Shown here: positions 1 to 8,061 of the stretch, in pieces
Layout of the letters: the number at the start of each line of letters is the position of its first letter
How positions within the stretch are numbered: position 1 is the stretch's first letter
Origin: Gemmatimonadota bacterium
GTDB taxonomy: Bacteria; Gemmatimonadota; Gemmatimonadetes; Gemmatimonadales; GWC2-71-9
Assembly: GCA_003221005.1 (NCBI GenBank)
Contig: QHTZ01000096.1
Location: 1-35,160 of the forward strand
DNA: 35,160 nucleotides
Direction of reading: 5' to 3'
Notes under the pieces: generated by a model
The model's database searches: none
What the model was told of the DNA's origin: nothing
What the model saw: the letters and a program-made list of their open reading frames with translations, nothing else
Program-made: the position numbers and the translations under genes

Positions 1-643
1 AGACGCGCGTCGAGTCGGAGCGACCGAGGAGGCTGCTCCGGGCGAGCACAGCCAGCGCGTATCGACCGGGCGGAGCGAGATGCCCGTCGGCTAGCAAGCC
101 ATTCCACGGCAGGTCGCGCACGCCGTCGTTCGCACCTTGATATAGAACGGCGACGGTTTGCCCGTCGGCCAGCCGCAGCTCGACGCGGAGCGAGGCCGCG
201 TGAGTGGTCGTGACGGTGAACGTCGCGCGCTCCGTCCGGGGATCGACGCGAGCGACCGCCACCGGACGGGCCGCTACAGCGAACGTCAGGCCCCGCGCCT
301 GCCGGAACAGGGCCACTTGAGCGGGCGTGAACCGCTGCGCATCCAGGTCGGTAAAGGGATCCCGCTCGACCGCACCGCGGAAGTACCAGAGCGCGGAGTC
401 GCGCATGCCGGTCAGGGCGAGCGACGCGCCCAGATAGGTGTATGCCTGCAAGCGCTGCTCCTGGGTGACGTCGGCGGTCCAACTCGGGGACACGATCCGC
501 CGCAACAGCGCCAGCGCGCGCTCGATCTCGAGCTGCTCGTACAGATCCTGCGCCTGCCGCAGCAGGGCTGCGGTCTCGGTCTGGGCCGGGAGCGGCTGGG
601 GCGCTGCCACGAGCAGTGCCACGCCCAGGGCGAGGCGTCTCAC
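1..643 (-). CDS. Secreted TPR-like protein with FlgD-type Ig-like segment (3' end beyond window)
   Basis: The frame starts with GTG at 643, overlapping the TGA of the kinase gene (GTGA, 640-643), and stays open to base 1: 214 codons seen, C-terminus missing. The N-terminus (MRRLALGVALLVAAPQPLPAQ) is a clear Sec signal peptide ending PAQ. Residues about 22-110 are helical and repeat-like (ALLRQAQDLYEQLEIERALALL), as in TPR-type proteins, and include YTYLGASLALTGMRDSALWYF. After about residue 140 comes a beta-rich stretch with WNGLLADGHLAPPGRYAL, which matches the FlgD Ig-like pattern (W-G-x-D-G-x-x-x-P-x-G-x-Y). Probably exported to the periplasm or cell surface. Coupling to a PEGA kinase suggests a shared envelope role, which is inference. 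The exact function is not recognised. Confidence 0.82.
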   Translation of the reverse strand, partial: MRRLALGVALLVAAPQPLPAQTETAALLRQAQDLYEQLEIERALALLRRIVSPSWTADVTQEQRLQAYTYLGASLALTGMRDSALWYFRGAVERDPFTDLDAQRFTPAQVALFRQARGLTFAVAARPVAVARVDPRTERATFTVTTTHAASLRVELRLADGQTVAVLYQGANDGVRDLPWNGLLADGHLAPPGRYALAVLARSSLLGRSDSTRV

Positions 644-2163
644 TGCTGCGGCTCGCGGCCGCGCAACGCGATCCGGCCGAGCGACATCGTGCCGCCCGAT
701 TCGACCACGACGATGGTGTCGAAACTGCTGTATCCCGGCGCCCGGACCTCCAGCCGTCTTGCGCCCACGGCGAGCGCGAGGTCGAACACGCTCCCCACGC
801 CTACGCGGCGGCCGTCGACCAGGATCTCGGCATCGCTGGGACTTGTGAGCATCCGGAGCTTGCCGCTGGGCGCCGCCGCGCTCGGCTCCGTGGCACGACT
901 GGTGTCGCGCCGGCTCGACGCGGGCGCGCTGCTCGCTTGGAGGGAAGCCGGAGGCGGCGCGGCTGTGGGACTGAGCTTCGCGTCACCGCGACGGGCGGCC
1001 AGCCGGATCGCGCCGAGGGCGAGCCCCAGGAGGAGCAGGCCGGAAATGGCCAGCATGGCCGGGACGGGCAGTCGCCTCACGCGCGGTGGCGCGGGCGTGA
1101 GCGGCACGGTAGGGCTGTCGGGGAGCGGCGGCAGGCCGCGGGTCGGCACCTTCGCGATGCCCGTGCCCTGCACCAGCTGTCTCAGCACTCCCTCGCTGTC
1201 GCGGCGCTCCGCTTCGGAGAACGGGAGGGCCTCGAGCGCCGCGAGCATGTCTCGCGTGGCCGGGAAGCGCGCCGTGGGTTCCTTCTGGAGCGCTCGGTTC
1301 AGGACTTCGACGAGGGCGACGGGCACGTCGTCGCGCACCTCCCGGATGTCCGGCACGGGTGTGAAGAAGTGATGCTGCATCATGCCCGCGATCGTGTCGG
1401 CGCGAAACGGCACCGACCCGGTGAGCATCTGGAAGCCGAGGATGCCCACGGCGTATTGGTCCGTCTGCGGCCCCGTCCGTCCGCCGGCGCACTGCTCCGG
1501 GCTCATGAACGCGGGAGTTCCGATCACCGCGCCGTCGGCCGTCAAGTTGACGTCCGAGGCCCGCAGCGCGACGCCGAAGTCCGAAACCATGACCCGACCG
1601 TCTTGGTCCACGAGGATGTTGGCACCCTTGATGTCGCGGTGGACGATGTGGCGTTCGTGTGCGTATGCGAGTGCACGCGTGGCACCGCGGAGCACCTGGA
1701 GCGCGACCGGCACGGGCAGCGCGCCCTGCGTGTCGAGGATCAGACCGAGCGAGCGACCCTCGATGAACTTCATCGCGATGAAGAAGATCCCGCCCAGCTG
1801 CCCGACGCGATACACGGGGATGATGTTCGGATGATCGAGCTCGGCCACCATGCGCGCTTCGCGCTTGAACCGCTCGGCGGCCTTCACGCTGAGCCCGACC
1901 TCCGGTGGCAGCACCTTCAGCGCGACCGATCGCCGCAGCGCCACCTCCGTCGCCTTGAAGATCACGCCCATGCCCCCGCGCGCCAGCTCGCTCTCAACCT
2001 CGTATTCACCCGCGAGCACCATGCGCACCTGCCGGAACAGCGCCTCGGGGTCTTCGGTCTCGAGCACGACGGTAGCGCCCTGCGGGTCCACCACCAGCGT
2101 GCCGCAGTTCGCGCAGAAGCGCGCCGCGTCCGGGATCGTTGCGCCGCAGCGGAAGCAGTTCAT
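640..2163 (-). CDS. Zinc-ribbon Ser/Thr protein kinase with TM segment and PEGA domain
   Basis: Eukaryotic-type (Hanks) kinase, 507 aa. An N-terminal zinc ribbon has C3-x2-C6 and C17-x2-C20. The catalytic domain spans about 53-320: Gly loop ARGGMG (61-66), VALKVL with K83, catalytic loop HRDIKGAN (H175, D177, K179, N182), DFG at 195-197 and activation segment GTPAFMSPEQ. All catalytic residues are present, so it should be active. A Pro-rich linker leads to one membrane helix (about 365-390, AISGLLLLGLALGAI). The outside part ends in a PEGA domain (SPSDAEILVDGRRVG...APGYSS). Topology implies a cytoplasmic kinase with a periplasmic sensor or anchor. The ATG at 2163 overlaps the upstream stop (ATGA), and its own stop overlaps the next start (GTGA), so three genes appear translationally coupled. 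Confidence 0.96.
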   Translation of the reverse strand: MNCFRCGATIPDAARFCANCGTLVVDPQGATVVLETEDPEALFRQVRMVLAGEYEVESELARGGMGVIFKATEVALRRSVALKVLPPEVGLSVKAAERFKREARMVAELDHPNIIPVYRVGQLGGIFFIAMKFIEGRSLGLILDTQGALPVPVALQVLRGATRALAYAHERHIVHRDIKGANILVDQDGRVMVSDFGVALRASDVNLTADGAVIGTPAFMSPEQCAGGRTGPQTDQYAVGILGFQMLTGSVPFRADTIAGMMQHHFFTPVPDIREVRDDVPVALVEVLNRALQKEPTARFPATRDMLAALEALPFSEAERRDSEGVLRQLVQGTGIAKVPTRGLPPLPDSPTVPLTPAPPRVRRLPVPAMLAISGLLLLGLALGAIRLAARRGDAKLSPTAAPPPASLQASSAPASSRRDTSRATEPSAAAPSGKLRMLTSPSDAEILVDGRRVGVGSVFDLALAVGARRLEVRAPGYSSFDTIVVVESGGTMSLGRIALRGREPQQ

Positions 2164-2564
2164 GGGCAGGGAGGCCGGGGCGCCGACCCGCCGCCCCTAA
2201 CGTGGACGCTATCCTGAGCGCTTGGTGCCGCGCCCGTGACCATCGAGCTGACGACGCGAATGGTCAGCAAGACATCCCCCGACTTCTGAGCGACGAGCGT
2301 GTCGCCGATCGGCGTAAGGGAGAGAATCGTGGAGTCGGATGATGCGAGGGTGAGTCGGGGGTTTGGGATCGTGACCCCGTCGGCCTGGACTGTCACTACA
2401 GCCGCCTGCCGCACGCCGACCTTGAGGAGGGTGTCACCGCAATACGTCACAACGACGTCGTTCAACCCCGCCGGGCGGAAGACGTCGGGCAGACCGCAGC
2501 CACCCGTCTCGAGCCCAGCCACGGCAGCGAACACGACAAGGCCAAAACATCGGAAGGGCCGCAT
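2160..2564 (-). CDS. Small Ig-like (BIG2-type) putative lipoprotein
   Basis: 134 aa from ATG 2564. The frame is open further upstream to 2672, but the N-terminus at 2564 (MRPFRCFGLVVFAAVAGLETGGC) is a signal peptide with a possible lipobox (TGGC), so the shorter start is preferred. There is no strong Shine-Dalgarno, and a GTG directly upstream (2567) is an alternative. The mature part has one beta-sandwich-like repeat with the BIG2 flavour (VTVQADGVTIPNPRLTLASS, then DTLVAQKSGDVLLTI). Its stop overlaps the kinase start by 4 bases, so it is the first gene of the trio. Likely an exported lipoprotein of unknown role. Confidence 0.75.
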   Translation of the reverse strand: MRPFRCFGLVVFAAVAGLETGGCGLPDVFRPAGLNDVVVTYCGDTLLKVGVRQAAVVTVQADGVTIPNPRLTLASSDSTILSLTPIGDTLVAQKSGDVLLTIRVVSSMVTGAAPSAQDSVHVRGGGSAPRPPCP

Positions 2565-2693
2565 CACAACGCCTGTGGGACGGAGGCACTGCAAAGGATG
2601 CGGATTCGTCGGCAAGGTAACGGACCGCCGGAATGCGTCACTACAACCTGCGCGTTTCCGCACGGCGGGCAATACCCCAGCGGCTCGACACGC

Positions 2694-5276
2694 CTAGTAG
2701 ATGAACCCGGCGTGGAGGTAGAATGCCGTCCGTTCCGGGCTCCGGGCCGCGCTCAGGGTCACGGTGTTGGCGCGGCTCAGGAAGGCGAGCCAGATCCCGC
2801 CGCCCGCGGCCGCGTGCCAGCGGTCCGACGTCTCGCCGCTCGCGTACACGCGCCCGGCGTCTGCGAGACCGAACACACCCCAGTCCCCCGGGAGTCCCAC
2901 GAGACCTTTCCCGATGCGCAACCGCAGCTCGGCGTTGCCGTACGTCGCGCTGTTGCCGGCGAACCGATGCTCCTGGAAGGCCCGCAGCGTGCTCGATCCC
3001 CCGACGAATGCCGCTTCCTCGAAGGGGAAAGGACCCCACACCTTCTTGCCGGCCACCCGAACCGCCAGCGTCGGCCGCAGCGGGATCGCCGCCGTCAGGT
3101 ACGTCGCCGCTTCCCCATGCGCCTCGCCGAACGCGGTAGTGACGTCCCAGAACGCCGGGTACGCGCTCCCCCCGGCGCTGATGAGGACGCCTCGCGTCGC
3201 CGCGAGCCGGTAATCGCGTGTATCGATCCGGATGGCGGCCTGCACGCCGACCTGGCCGAACCGGCCGCTGCCATACGGCTGATTGATGGAGATGAACGTG
3301 CCGGGGACGGGGTCCGTCCGGGCGTACTTGAGCTGGGGCCCGATTGTGAGCTCCGTGGCACGGGAGATCGGAACCACCAGGGCGGGCTGCACCACGTACT
3401 GCGTCTGCTGCGCCTTGTAGAAATCGTTGGTCCCGCCGAGTGGCGTCTCGTTGCCGATGCCGTAAAACCGTACGATGTCGAAGCCGGACCCGCGGACGCG
3501 CAGCGTCGTGTGCAGGGCGCTGCGGAAGTCGGCGCGGAGTTCCGCGCCCAGCCGACCCGCGCCGCTCGCGTACGCCACCCGAAACAGCGCGCGCGAGCGG
3601 TACGGTACGTGCCGGAAGCCGTAAGTGGTGAGCGTGACGCCGCCGCCCACGAGGACGCCGACGTCCGCCCCGGAGCTCAGCCAGGCGAGCGGGCGCCATT
3701 CGTGGCCCCAGTCCCGCGGCCCGGCGTGGAAGCGGTCGGGGGCCGCGGCCGCGACGTAGCGCCGGCGGTCGACCCGCGTCCCAGGGCCCCGCACGATGCG
3801 ATCCGCACCCCGCGTGTTGTAGAATCGGGTGAGGTGACCGCCGCTCCCGACGCGCGACGAATCCTCGAGCGTATCGGCCCCGCCTCCGCTGATCACGCGA
3901 ACGAGAATGCTGTGCCCGACCGCGCCCCGAACCACGACGTGGTCCGCTCCACCGTGCAGATGCAGCCGGATCTCCTGCGTCTCGGCGCGATCGAAGGTCC
4001 GGGTGAAATACGCGGTCGACAGACCGGCGCTCCCCACCTCCGCCCGGCGGTACAGGTGGACGGCGACGCGCTGGTCGTCCAGGCGCTCGACCGCGGCGAC
4101 GTCGGGCTCGTCGGTGGCGTGGATGTCGGCGTCGTGGGCGAGCAATGCGTACAGTCCCAGCGCGGCCGCCGGCAGCGCGTCGCGCCGCCGTTTGAGGTCG
4201 CGCGCCAGCTGCGCGCCGTTCAAGCGGTAGTACTCGGGCGGCAGCTGCCGCACCGCCGCGTCGATGACGCTGTCGGTGAGGCGTGCCTGCAGCGTCCGGG
4301 CCGTCGAGTCCCACACGGCTCGCCCGAGGTCGCCGAGCAGCCGGCGGTCGAGATCCTGAGCGCGCCAGCTCAGCCCATACACGCTGCCGTAATCGGGACC
4401 GAACCCGACGAGCTCGGGGTTCGAGCTCCGGGCCAGCCGCGGCAACAGCCCGTCGAAACGGGCGAACGCTTCATCGCGATCCCGCGGGATCGGGCGCCAC
4501 ACGTGGTAGTCGCCCTCTTCGAACCGCGCCCAGCGCCACTGGTCGGCGTGGCGGTCGCCGTCGGCGAGATAGAGATCGATCAAGCGCGCGGCGAGATATG
4601 CGCGCGAGTCCACACGATGGCGGGCGCCATGCTCCAGGTGCTCGAGCAGCCGGGCCGTTCCCACAATGTCGCTCGAGCCGCCGAACCCTGGTTGGCCACC
4701 CTGGCCTTCGTTGGGGCGCTCCTCGATGAGCCCGAGCATCCCCGCGAAGGCGGTGCGGAACTCGCCCAGCCGCGGGTCGTCCGGCATCACGAACAGGTGC
4801 GGCGCCGCGTGCAGCACGCCGGCCGCGTCGAGCAAGGGAGCTGCCACCAGCGCGGCGGCGGGGTGCAGCACGCTGAGCTGATCCTTGAGAACGCGCTCGG
4901 CCACCGTGGCCTGGAGGTCCGCCGGCAGCCAGGCGGGCCGCTTGTCGACCGAGCGGAATACATACTGCCGGCCGTCGGCGCCGGCGAGGCGGAGCGCCTG
5001 CGTCTGACCGCCGCCGCCCCGCCGCACCGGCACGAGTCCCCCGGCGAAGCGCGCGAGATCGAGGCGCTCCACGGCGAGCGGCGTCGCCCACAGCGCGCGG
5101 TAATGCTCGCCGAACAACACCTCGTGCAGCCACCCTGCGCGGTATTGGGGTCCCGCGGTTACAGTGACGCTGTCGCCTCCGTGGGACAGCGTGTCACGGG
5201 AGCTCTGCGCCGCCAGCCGCGCCGGGCTGAGTGCGAGGATCAGGACGGCGAGACTCGGCCAGCGGGCCGCACCCAA
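2694..5276 (-). CDS. Outer-membrane beta-barrel protein with N-terminal kinase-like (CotH/HipA-type) domain
   Basis: 860 aa from a TTG start, with a signal peptide ending LAAQ (about 22-24). The C-terminal 350 residues are an Omp85/surface-antigen (BamA/TamA-like) barrel: alternating strands, the GGSSTLRAFQEHRFAGN motif and a terminal aromatic (HAGFIY). The N-terminal half is not POTRA. It has a Gly-rich segment (87-90), YVFRSVDK (105-112), a hinge-like LFVMPDD (161-167), a catalytic-loop-like DGDRHADQW (239-247) and IPRDRDEAF (263-271). This order is what kinase-like folds such as CotH and HipA show, with D241/H243/Q246 and D266/D268 as candidate active-site residues. A middle segment (GGADHVVVRG, GGGADTLEDSS) resembles beta-helix repeats. 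The gene begins 4 bp after the DUF4956 gene, a family known to neighbour CotH and VTC polyphosphate polymerase genes. Barrel call firm; kinase-like call is inference. Confidence 0.9.
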   Translation of the reverse strand: MGAARWPSLAVLILALSPARLAAQSSRDTLSHGGDSVTVTAGPQYRAGWLHEVLFGEHYRALWATPLAVERLDLARFAGGLVPVRRGGGGQTQALRLAGADGRQYVFRSVDKRPAWLPADLQATVAERVLKDQLSVLHPAAALVAAPLLDAAGVLHAAPHLFVMPDDPRLGEFRTAFAGMLGLIEERPNEGQGGQPGFGGSSDIVGTARLLEHLEHGARHRVDSRAYLAARLIDLYLADGDRHADQWRWARFEEGDYHVWRPIPRDRDEAFARFDGLLPRLARSSNPELVGFGPDYGSVYGLSWRAQDLDRRLLGDLGRAVWDSTARTLQARLTDSVIDAAVRQLPPEYYRLNGAQLARDLKRRRDALPAAALGLYALLAHDADIHATDEPDVAAVERLDDQRVAVHLYRRAEVGSAGLSTAYFTRTFDRAETQEIRLHLHGGADHVVVRGAVGHSILVRVISGGGADTLEDSSRVGSGGHLTRFYNTRGADRIVRGPGTRVDRRRYVAAAAPDRFHAGPRDWGHEWRPLAWLSSGADVGVLVGGGVTLTTYGFRHVPYRSRALFRVAYASGAGRLGAELRADFRSALHTTLRVRGSGFDIVRFYGIGNETPLGGTNDFYKAQQTQYVVQPALVVPISRATELTIGPQLKYARTDPVPGTFISINQPYGSGRFGQVGVQAAIRIDTRDYRLAATRGVLISAGGSAYPAFWDVTTAFGEAHGEAATYLTAAIPLRPTLAVRVAGKKVWGPFPFEEAAFVGGSSTLRAFQEHRFAGNSATYGNAELRLRIGKGLVGLPGDWGVFGLADAGRVYASGETSDRWHAAAGGGIWLAFLSRANTVTLSAARSPERTAFYLHAGFIY

Positions 5277-5280
5277 GCGG

Positions 5281-6387
5281 TCACCCGTCCTTGGCGAAAC
5301 CGCGCAGGGAGCGGTACTCCGCCGCGATCACATGGGGCGCGCCACGTGTCTTGAGGTGCTCCAGCAACTCGGCGGGCACAGCGTTTTTGCTGAGCCGCAC
5401 GAGGTACTGGAGCGTGGATTTGTCATCGGTCGTCGGCTGGATTTCCGCCAGTCTCCAGCGTTTCACTTCTTGATCGAGCACGGCCTCGGTGGCGCGCTGT
5501 GCCCCCTCGAGCTGCGTCGCGTGAACCAGCAACACTGCGGTGAAGGGCTTCTTCTTCCGCTCGGCTCTGCTCTTGATGTAGCGGCCGAGACGGTCTGACG
5601 CCGCGGCGACCTTGTCCAGCTCCTCGGGAGCCAGGGCGCGCAGCAGGTCGGGATCACCAATGACCGAGTACTCGCCGGTCTTGCCCGGACCCACGAGGGC
5701 CTGAGCCGGCGACATGCGACCGGCGAGTCCCTGGTCCGCGTAAATGTTTCCGAAGTTGAAGCTCCACAGTGCGAGCACCACGAAGTTGAACATCACCGAC
5801 ATGACGCCGCCCACGGTCGGAGCGAACACGCCGGCGGCGACGCCCACGCCGAGGGCGAGGAAGATGTAGACGGTATCCTTCGTGTCCTTCAGCGTGTTGC
5901 GAAACCGCACCACCGCCACGATCGCGGCGAGCGCGAACGCGAGCGCCAGGCTGTTCTGCACCAGGATTACGGTACCTGCCACGGTCATCGGGAGGATGAT
6001 CACGGTCTGCACAACGGACTGGTCGTAGCCGCGGTGCTGCTTGGTGATCATGTACACCCACGCGACCGGCAGCACGAGCGCGAGCGCGCCGAGCATCGAG
6101 AGCAGCGTGACAAGCGCCAGGTCCTGTTGCGGCAGGGCTTCGAGACCAACCCCGGCGTTGCTCGCCAGCTCGGGGCAGTGCGCGAGCAGCGCGCTGTCGG
6201 CGGGAGCCATCACGTCGAGATCCTTCACGCGCTTGCCGTTGGTGACGCTCAGCGCCGAGACGGCGCGGAAGCAGCGTAGTGTGCGCGGGACGGCGGGGAC
6301 GGCCCTCGTCAGCGACCACACAGCGGCGCCGAGGAGGACGTAGTAGCCTGTCAGCCGCACGAACGGGGACTTTAGGATCCGACTCAT
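5281..6387 (-). CDS. DUF4956 family multi-pass membrane protein
   Basis: 368 aa. One N-terminal membrane segment (about 12-30), then a loop of about 70 residues, then four hydrophobic segments (about 90-225) carrying the DUF4956 signature VVRFRNTLKDTKDTVYIFLA followed by LGVGVAAGV. The C-terminal 120-130 residues are soluble (KSRAERKKKPFTAVLLVHAT) and end with a positively charged tail. DUF4956 function is unsettled. The family is repeatedly found beside CotH-kinase and VTC-type polyphosphate polymerase genes; no VTC gene is visible here, but the downstream gene has a CotH-like region. The start ATG has a GGGGACAGG stretch just upstream. It forms a likely two-gene operon with the barrel gene (4 bp gap). 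Confidence 0.9.
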   Translation of the reverse strand: MSRILKSPFVRLTGYYVLLGAAVWSLTRAVPAVPRTLRCFRAVSALSVTNGKRVKDLDVMAPADSALLAHCPELASNAGVGLEALPQQDLALVTLLSMLGALALVLPVAWVYMITKQHRGYDQSVVQTVIILPMTVAGTVILVQNSLALAFALAAIVAVVRFRNTLKDTKDTVYIFLALGVGVAAGVFAPTVGGVMSVMFNFVVLALWSFNFGNIYADQGLAGRMSPAQALVGPGKTGEYSVIGDPDLLRALAPEELDKVAAASDRLGRYIKSRAERKKKPFTAVLLVHATQLEGAQRATEAVLDQEVKRWRLAEIQPTTDDKSTLQYLVRLSKNAVPAELLEHLKTRGAPHVIAAEYRSLRGFAKDG

Positions 6388-6584
6388 GCCTGTCCCCAGA
6401 AACTAGGACCGAGCCCCGTGGTTGACTAGAGCGAGTGCATTGGGTCAGGGACGACGACTGCGTCGATGATCGGGCCGACCGGCTAGGTTCCATCCATCCC
6501 CACGCAGTGTTCCCGGTTCACTCTTGATTCGGGGCGCAGGACGCTCTGAATCAGTGCGCGATTTGCGGTCGCCACCGCCCAGTG

Positions 6585-7370
6585 CTACTTCCCGGCCGCT
6601 GCCTCGGGGCGAAACACGAGGTCGGCGCCCATGAAGAAGTCTTGCCAGATCAGCGTGTTCAAGCCGAGAGCCAAGTAATGGAGTTTCGGAATAAGTTCAA
6701 GCTGCAGGTCAGCCGCCGGGATGCGCCACTTCGCGAGCACGCGCATCCCGCCTGCCTCGGGGAACGCCTTCACTGCGGCGGTCGTCGGCTGCTGCACCCC
6801 GCGCACCGTGAGGGTACCCACCGCGCTGCAAAAGAGCGTGTCCACCTGCCTGATTAGGCCCACGAGGCTGTCCAGCGTGAAGCGGATGTCCGGGAACCGC
6901 GCTGTCTCCAAGGCCTGGTGCATCATGACGTCGCGCATCGCCTCGCCCGTGACCAGCGCGTCGGCTCTCACCGTCACCTGCCCGCGGGCGCCCCGCCACT
7001 TCACCGTGTCGGGCAGGAGGACGTGACCTGCCACCGCTTCGCTGCACACCGCGCCGACCCGATACCGCGGGTAGAGTGGGACGTGCACGGTGTCGGGGGT
7101 GTTCGCGTACCCGGACTTCGGAGGGGGCGGTCGGATGTTGAACCCCGAGCTTCGACCCTCCCCGGGGTACCACGTGGGCTCCTCAGGGCACGTGGTGGCC
7201 CAGAGGTGGTTGAGGTGTGGGGACACCTGCCACCAGGCGAGACTGGCTTTCGGATCCACAGTCCAGGCGATCTGCGCCTGCGCATCGGCTAGTGCGATGG
7301 TAATGCCCACGAGGACAGCGGCAAGACTGGGCGGCAGCGGCCTCTGGAGCCAGGGCGAAACGCGCGTCAA
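6585..7370 (-). CDS. YceI-like secreted protein, copy 1
   Basis: 261 aa. N-terminal hydrophobic signal (about 15-33) ending AQAQ. The mature protein opens with WTVDPKASLAWWQVSPHLNH. The second half has the YceI-like pattern GQVTVRADALVTGEAMRDV, then MMHQALETARFPDIRFTLDS, and a late FFMGADLVFRPE. YceI proteins form a periplasmic lipocalin-like barrel that can bind polyisoprenoids; a ligand here is not predictable. Two extra features set this copy apart: an insert with Cys residues (TTCPEEPTW, VCSEAV) and a Trp-rich N-terminus. A close paralogue starts at 34901 on the other strand. The flanks (6388-6584 and 7371-7613) contain no gene I can support. Confidence 0.85.
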   Translation of the reverse strand: MTRVSPWLQRPLPPSLAAVLVGITIALADAQAQIAWTVDPKASLAWWQVSPHLNHLWATTCPEEPTWYPGEGRSSGFNIRPPPPKSGYANTPDTVHVPLYPRYRVGAVCSEAVAGHVLLPDTVKWRGARGQVTVRADALVTGEAMRDVMMHQALETARFPDIRFTLDSLVGLIRQVDTLFCSAVGTLTVRGVQQPTTAAVKAFPEAGGMRVLAKWRIPAADLQLELIPKLHYLALGLNTLIWQDFFMGADLVFRPEAAAGK

Positions 7371-7613
7371 CTATGGTCGCTCCGAACGAGGAGGTGTTCA
7401 TTAGCGTTTTCGTGTCGGCTTCCATAGCTGCTGGGGATCGCATGATAAGCGCGAGGTCGATGCAAACTCCACTCAGGCCCACTACGACGAGCACCAGCCC
7501 CGGCAAGTTGCGGGGTTGCCGTGGCCTTGTGATCTCTGACTGGGCGTGCGGACGATGTCAAACGTGATCCCTAGGGCCCTAGTGCATGCTCGAGCACGCC
7601 TACGCCACCTCTC

Positions 7614-8000
7614 CTACATACACCCATCGTCGCCTGGACAGGGGTCGGGTTCCGAGCGAGTTCCTGATTGCGTGAGGGACCGAATCAGGGCCTCGGCCAC
7701 CAGCCCCGCGGTGATGAACGCAAGGACCGTCCGCGTCCGCGCCGGCGTCTTCGCCTGGACACTCTGGATGTCCTGCAGGGGAATCGCGAGGGGCGTCTGC
7801 GTGCCCACCCACGTCCCCCTCAAGGTGTCGCCGTCGATCTGCGGCTGGGCAACGGCGACCATGGCGTTATTCGTGGTGGTAACCCAGACGAGGGCCGGCG
7901 TACGCTGGGGAATGAACTGCGTAGGCCGCACTTCCCCTATCGTCGTACAAGCAGGCAGGGCAAGGAGCAAGCCAGCGGCCGCTACTCGGTCGAGCATCAT
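7614..8000 (-). CDS. Small putative lipoprotein of unknown function
   Basis: 128 aa from ATG 8000. The frame is open to 8090, but the upstream 30 codons are poor protein, and a GAGGAG Shine-Dalgarno lies 7 nt before 8000, so this start is preferred. The N-terminus MMLDRVAAAGLLLALPACTT has a good lipobox (LPAC). The body is short and beta-rich (LRGTWVGTQTPLAIPLQDIQ), with a second hydrophobic stretch (TVLAFITAGLVAEALI) and a polar tail with two Cys. The pattern, a lipoprotein with a conserved 'threshold for SH3-like' core and a trailing helix, recurs in small hypothetical envelope proteins, but I do not recognise a named family. It sits 61 bp after the DUF1259 gene on the same strand. Confidence 0.75.
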   Translation of the reverse strand: MMLDRVAAAGLLLALPACTTIGEVRPTQFIPQRTPALVWVTTTNNAMVAVAQPQIDGDTLRGTWVGTQTPLAIPLQDIQSVQAKTPARTRTVLAFITAGLVAEALIRSLTQSGTRSEPDPCPGDDGCM

Positions 8001-8007
8001 GGATAGT

Positions 8008-8013
8008 CTCCTC
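8008..8013 (-). promoter_or_regulatory. Ribosome binding site deciding the start at 8000
   Basis: GAGGAG on the minus strand, 7 nt before the ATG at 8000. No comparable site precedes the longer open frame beginning at 8090. Confidence 0.7.
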
Positions 8014-8061
8014 GGCAAGCTACCTGTTGACGTTGTGCTGGACTGCATTGGAACCACAATC

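Noticed and set aside
158..2217. Long plus-strand frames (404 and 533 aa)
   Set aside because: They are antisense to the kinase and the secreted protein gene, Arg/Pro/Ala-rich, without motifs or ribosome sites. The minus-strand frames have full kinase motifs.
2641..4314. 557-aa minus-strand frame inside the barrel gene
   Set aside because: Same strand but another frame; very Arg/Gly-rich with no family pattern.
2598..5354. 918-aa plus-strand frame
   Set aside because: Antisense to the barrel gene, which has a signal peptide and clear barrel motifs. The product is Arg/Ala/Pro-rich; GC-rich codon use makes such shadows common.
7371..7613. Possible small membrane protein (MPGLVLVVVGLSGVCIDLAL, minus strand)
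   Set aside because: No ribosome site, and the frame continues antisense-like into the YceI gene. It may be a relic, but there is not enough support.
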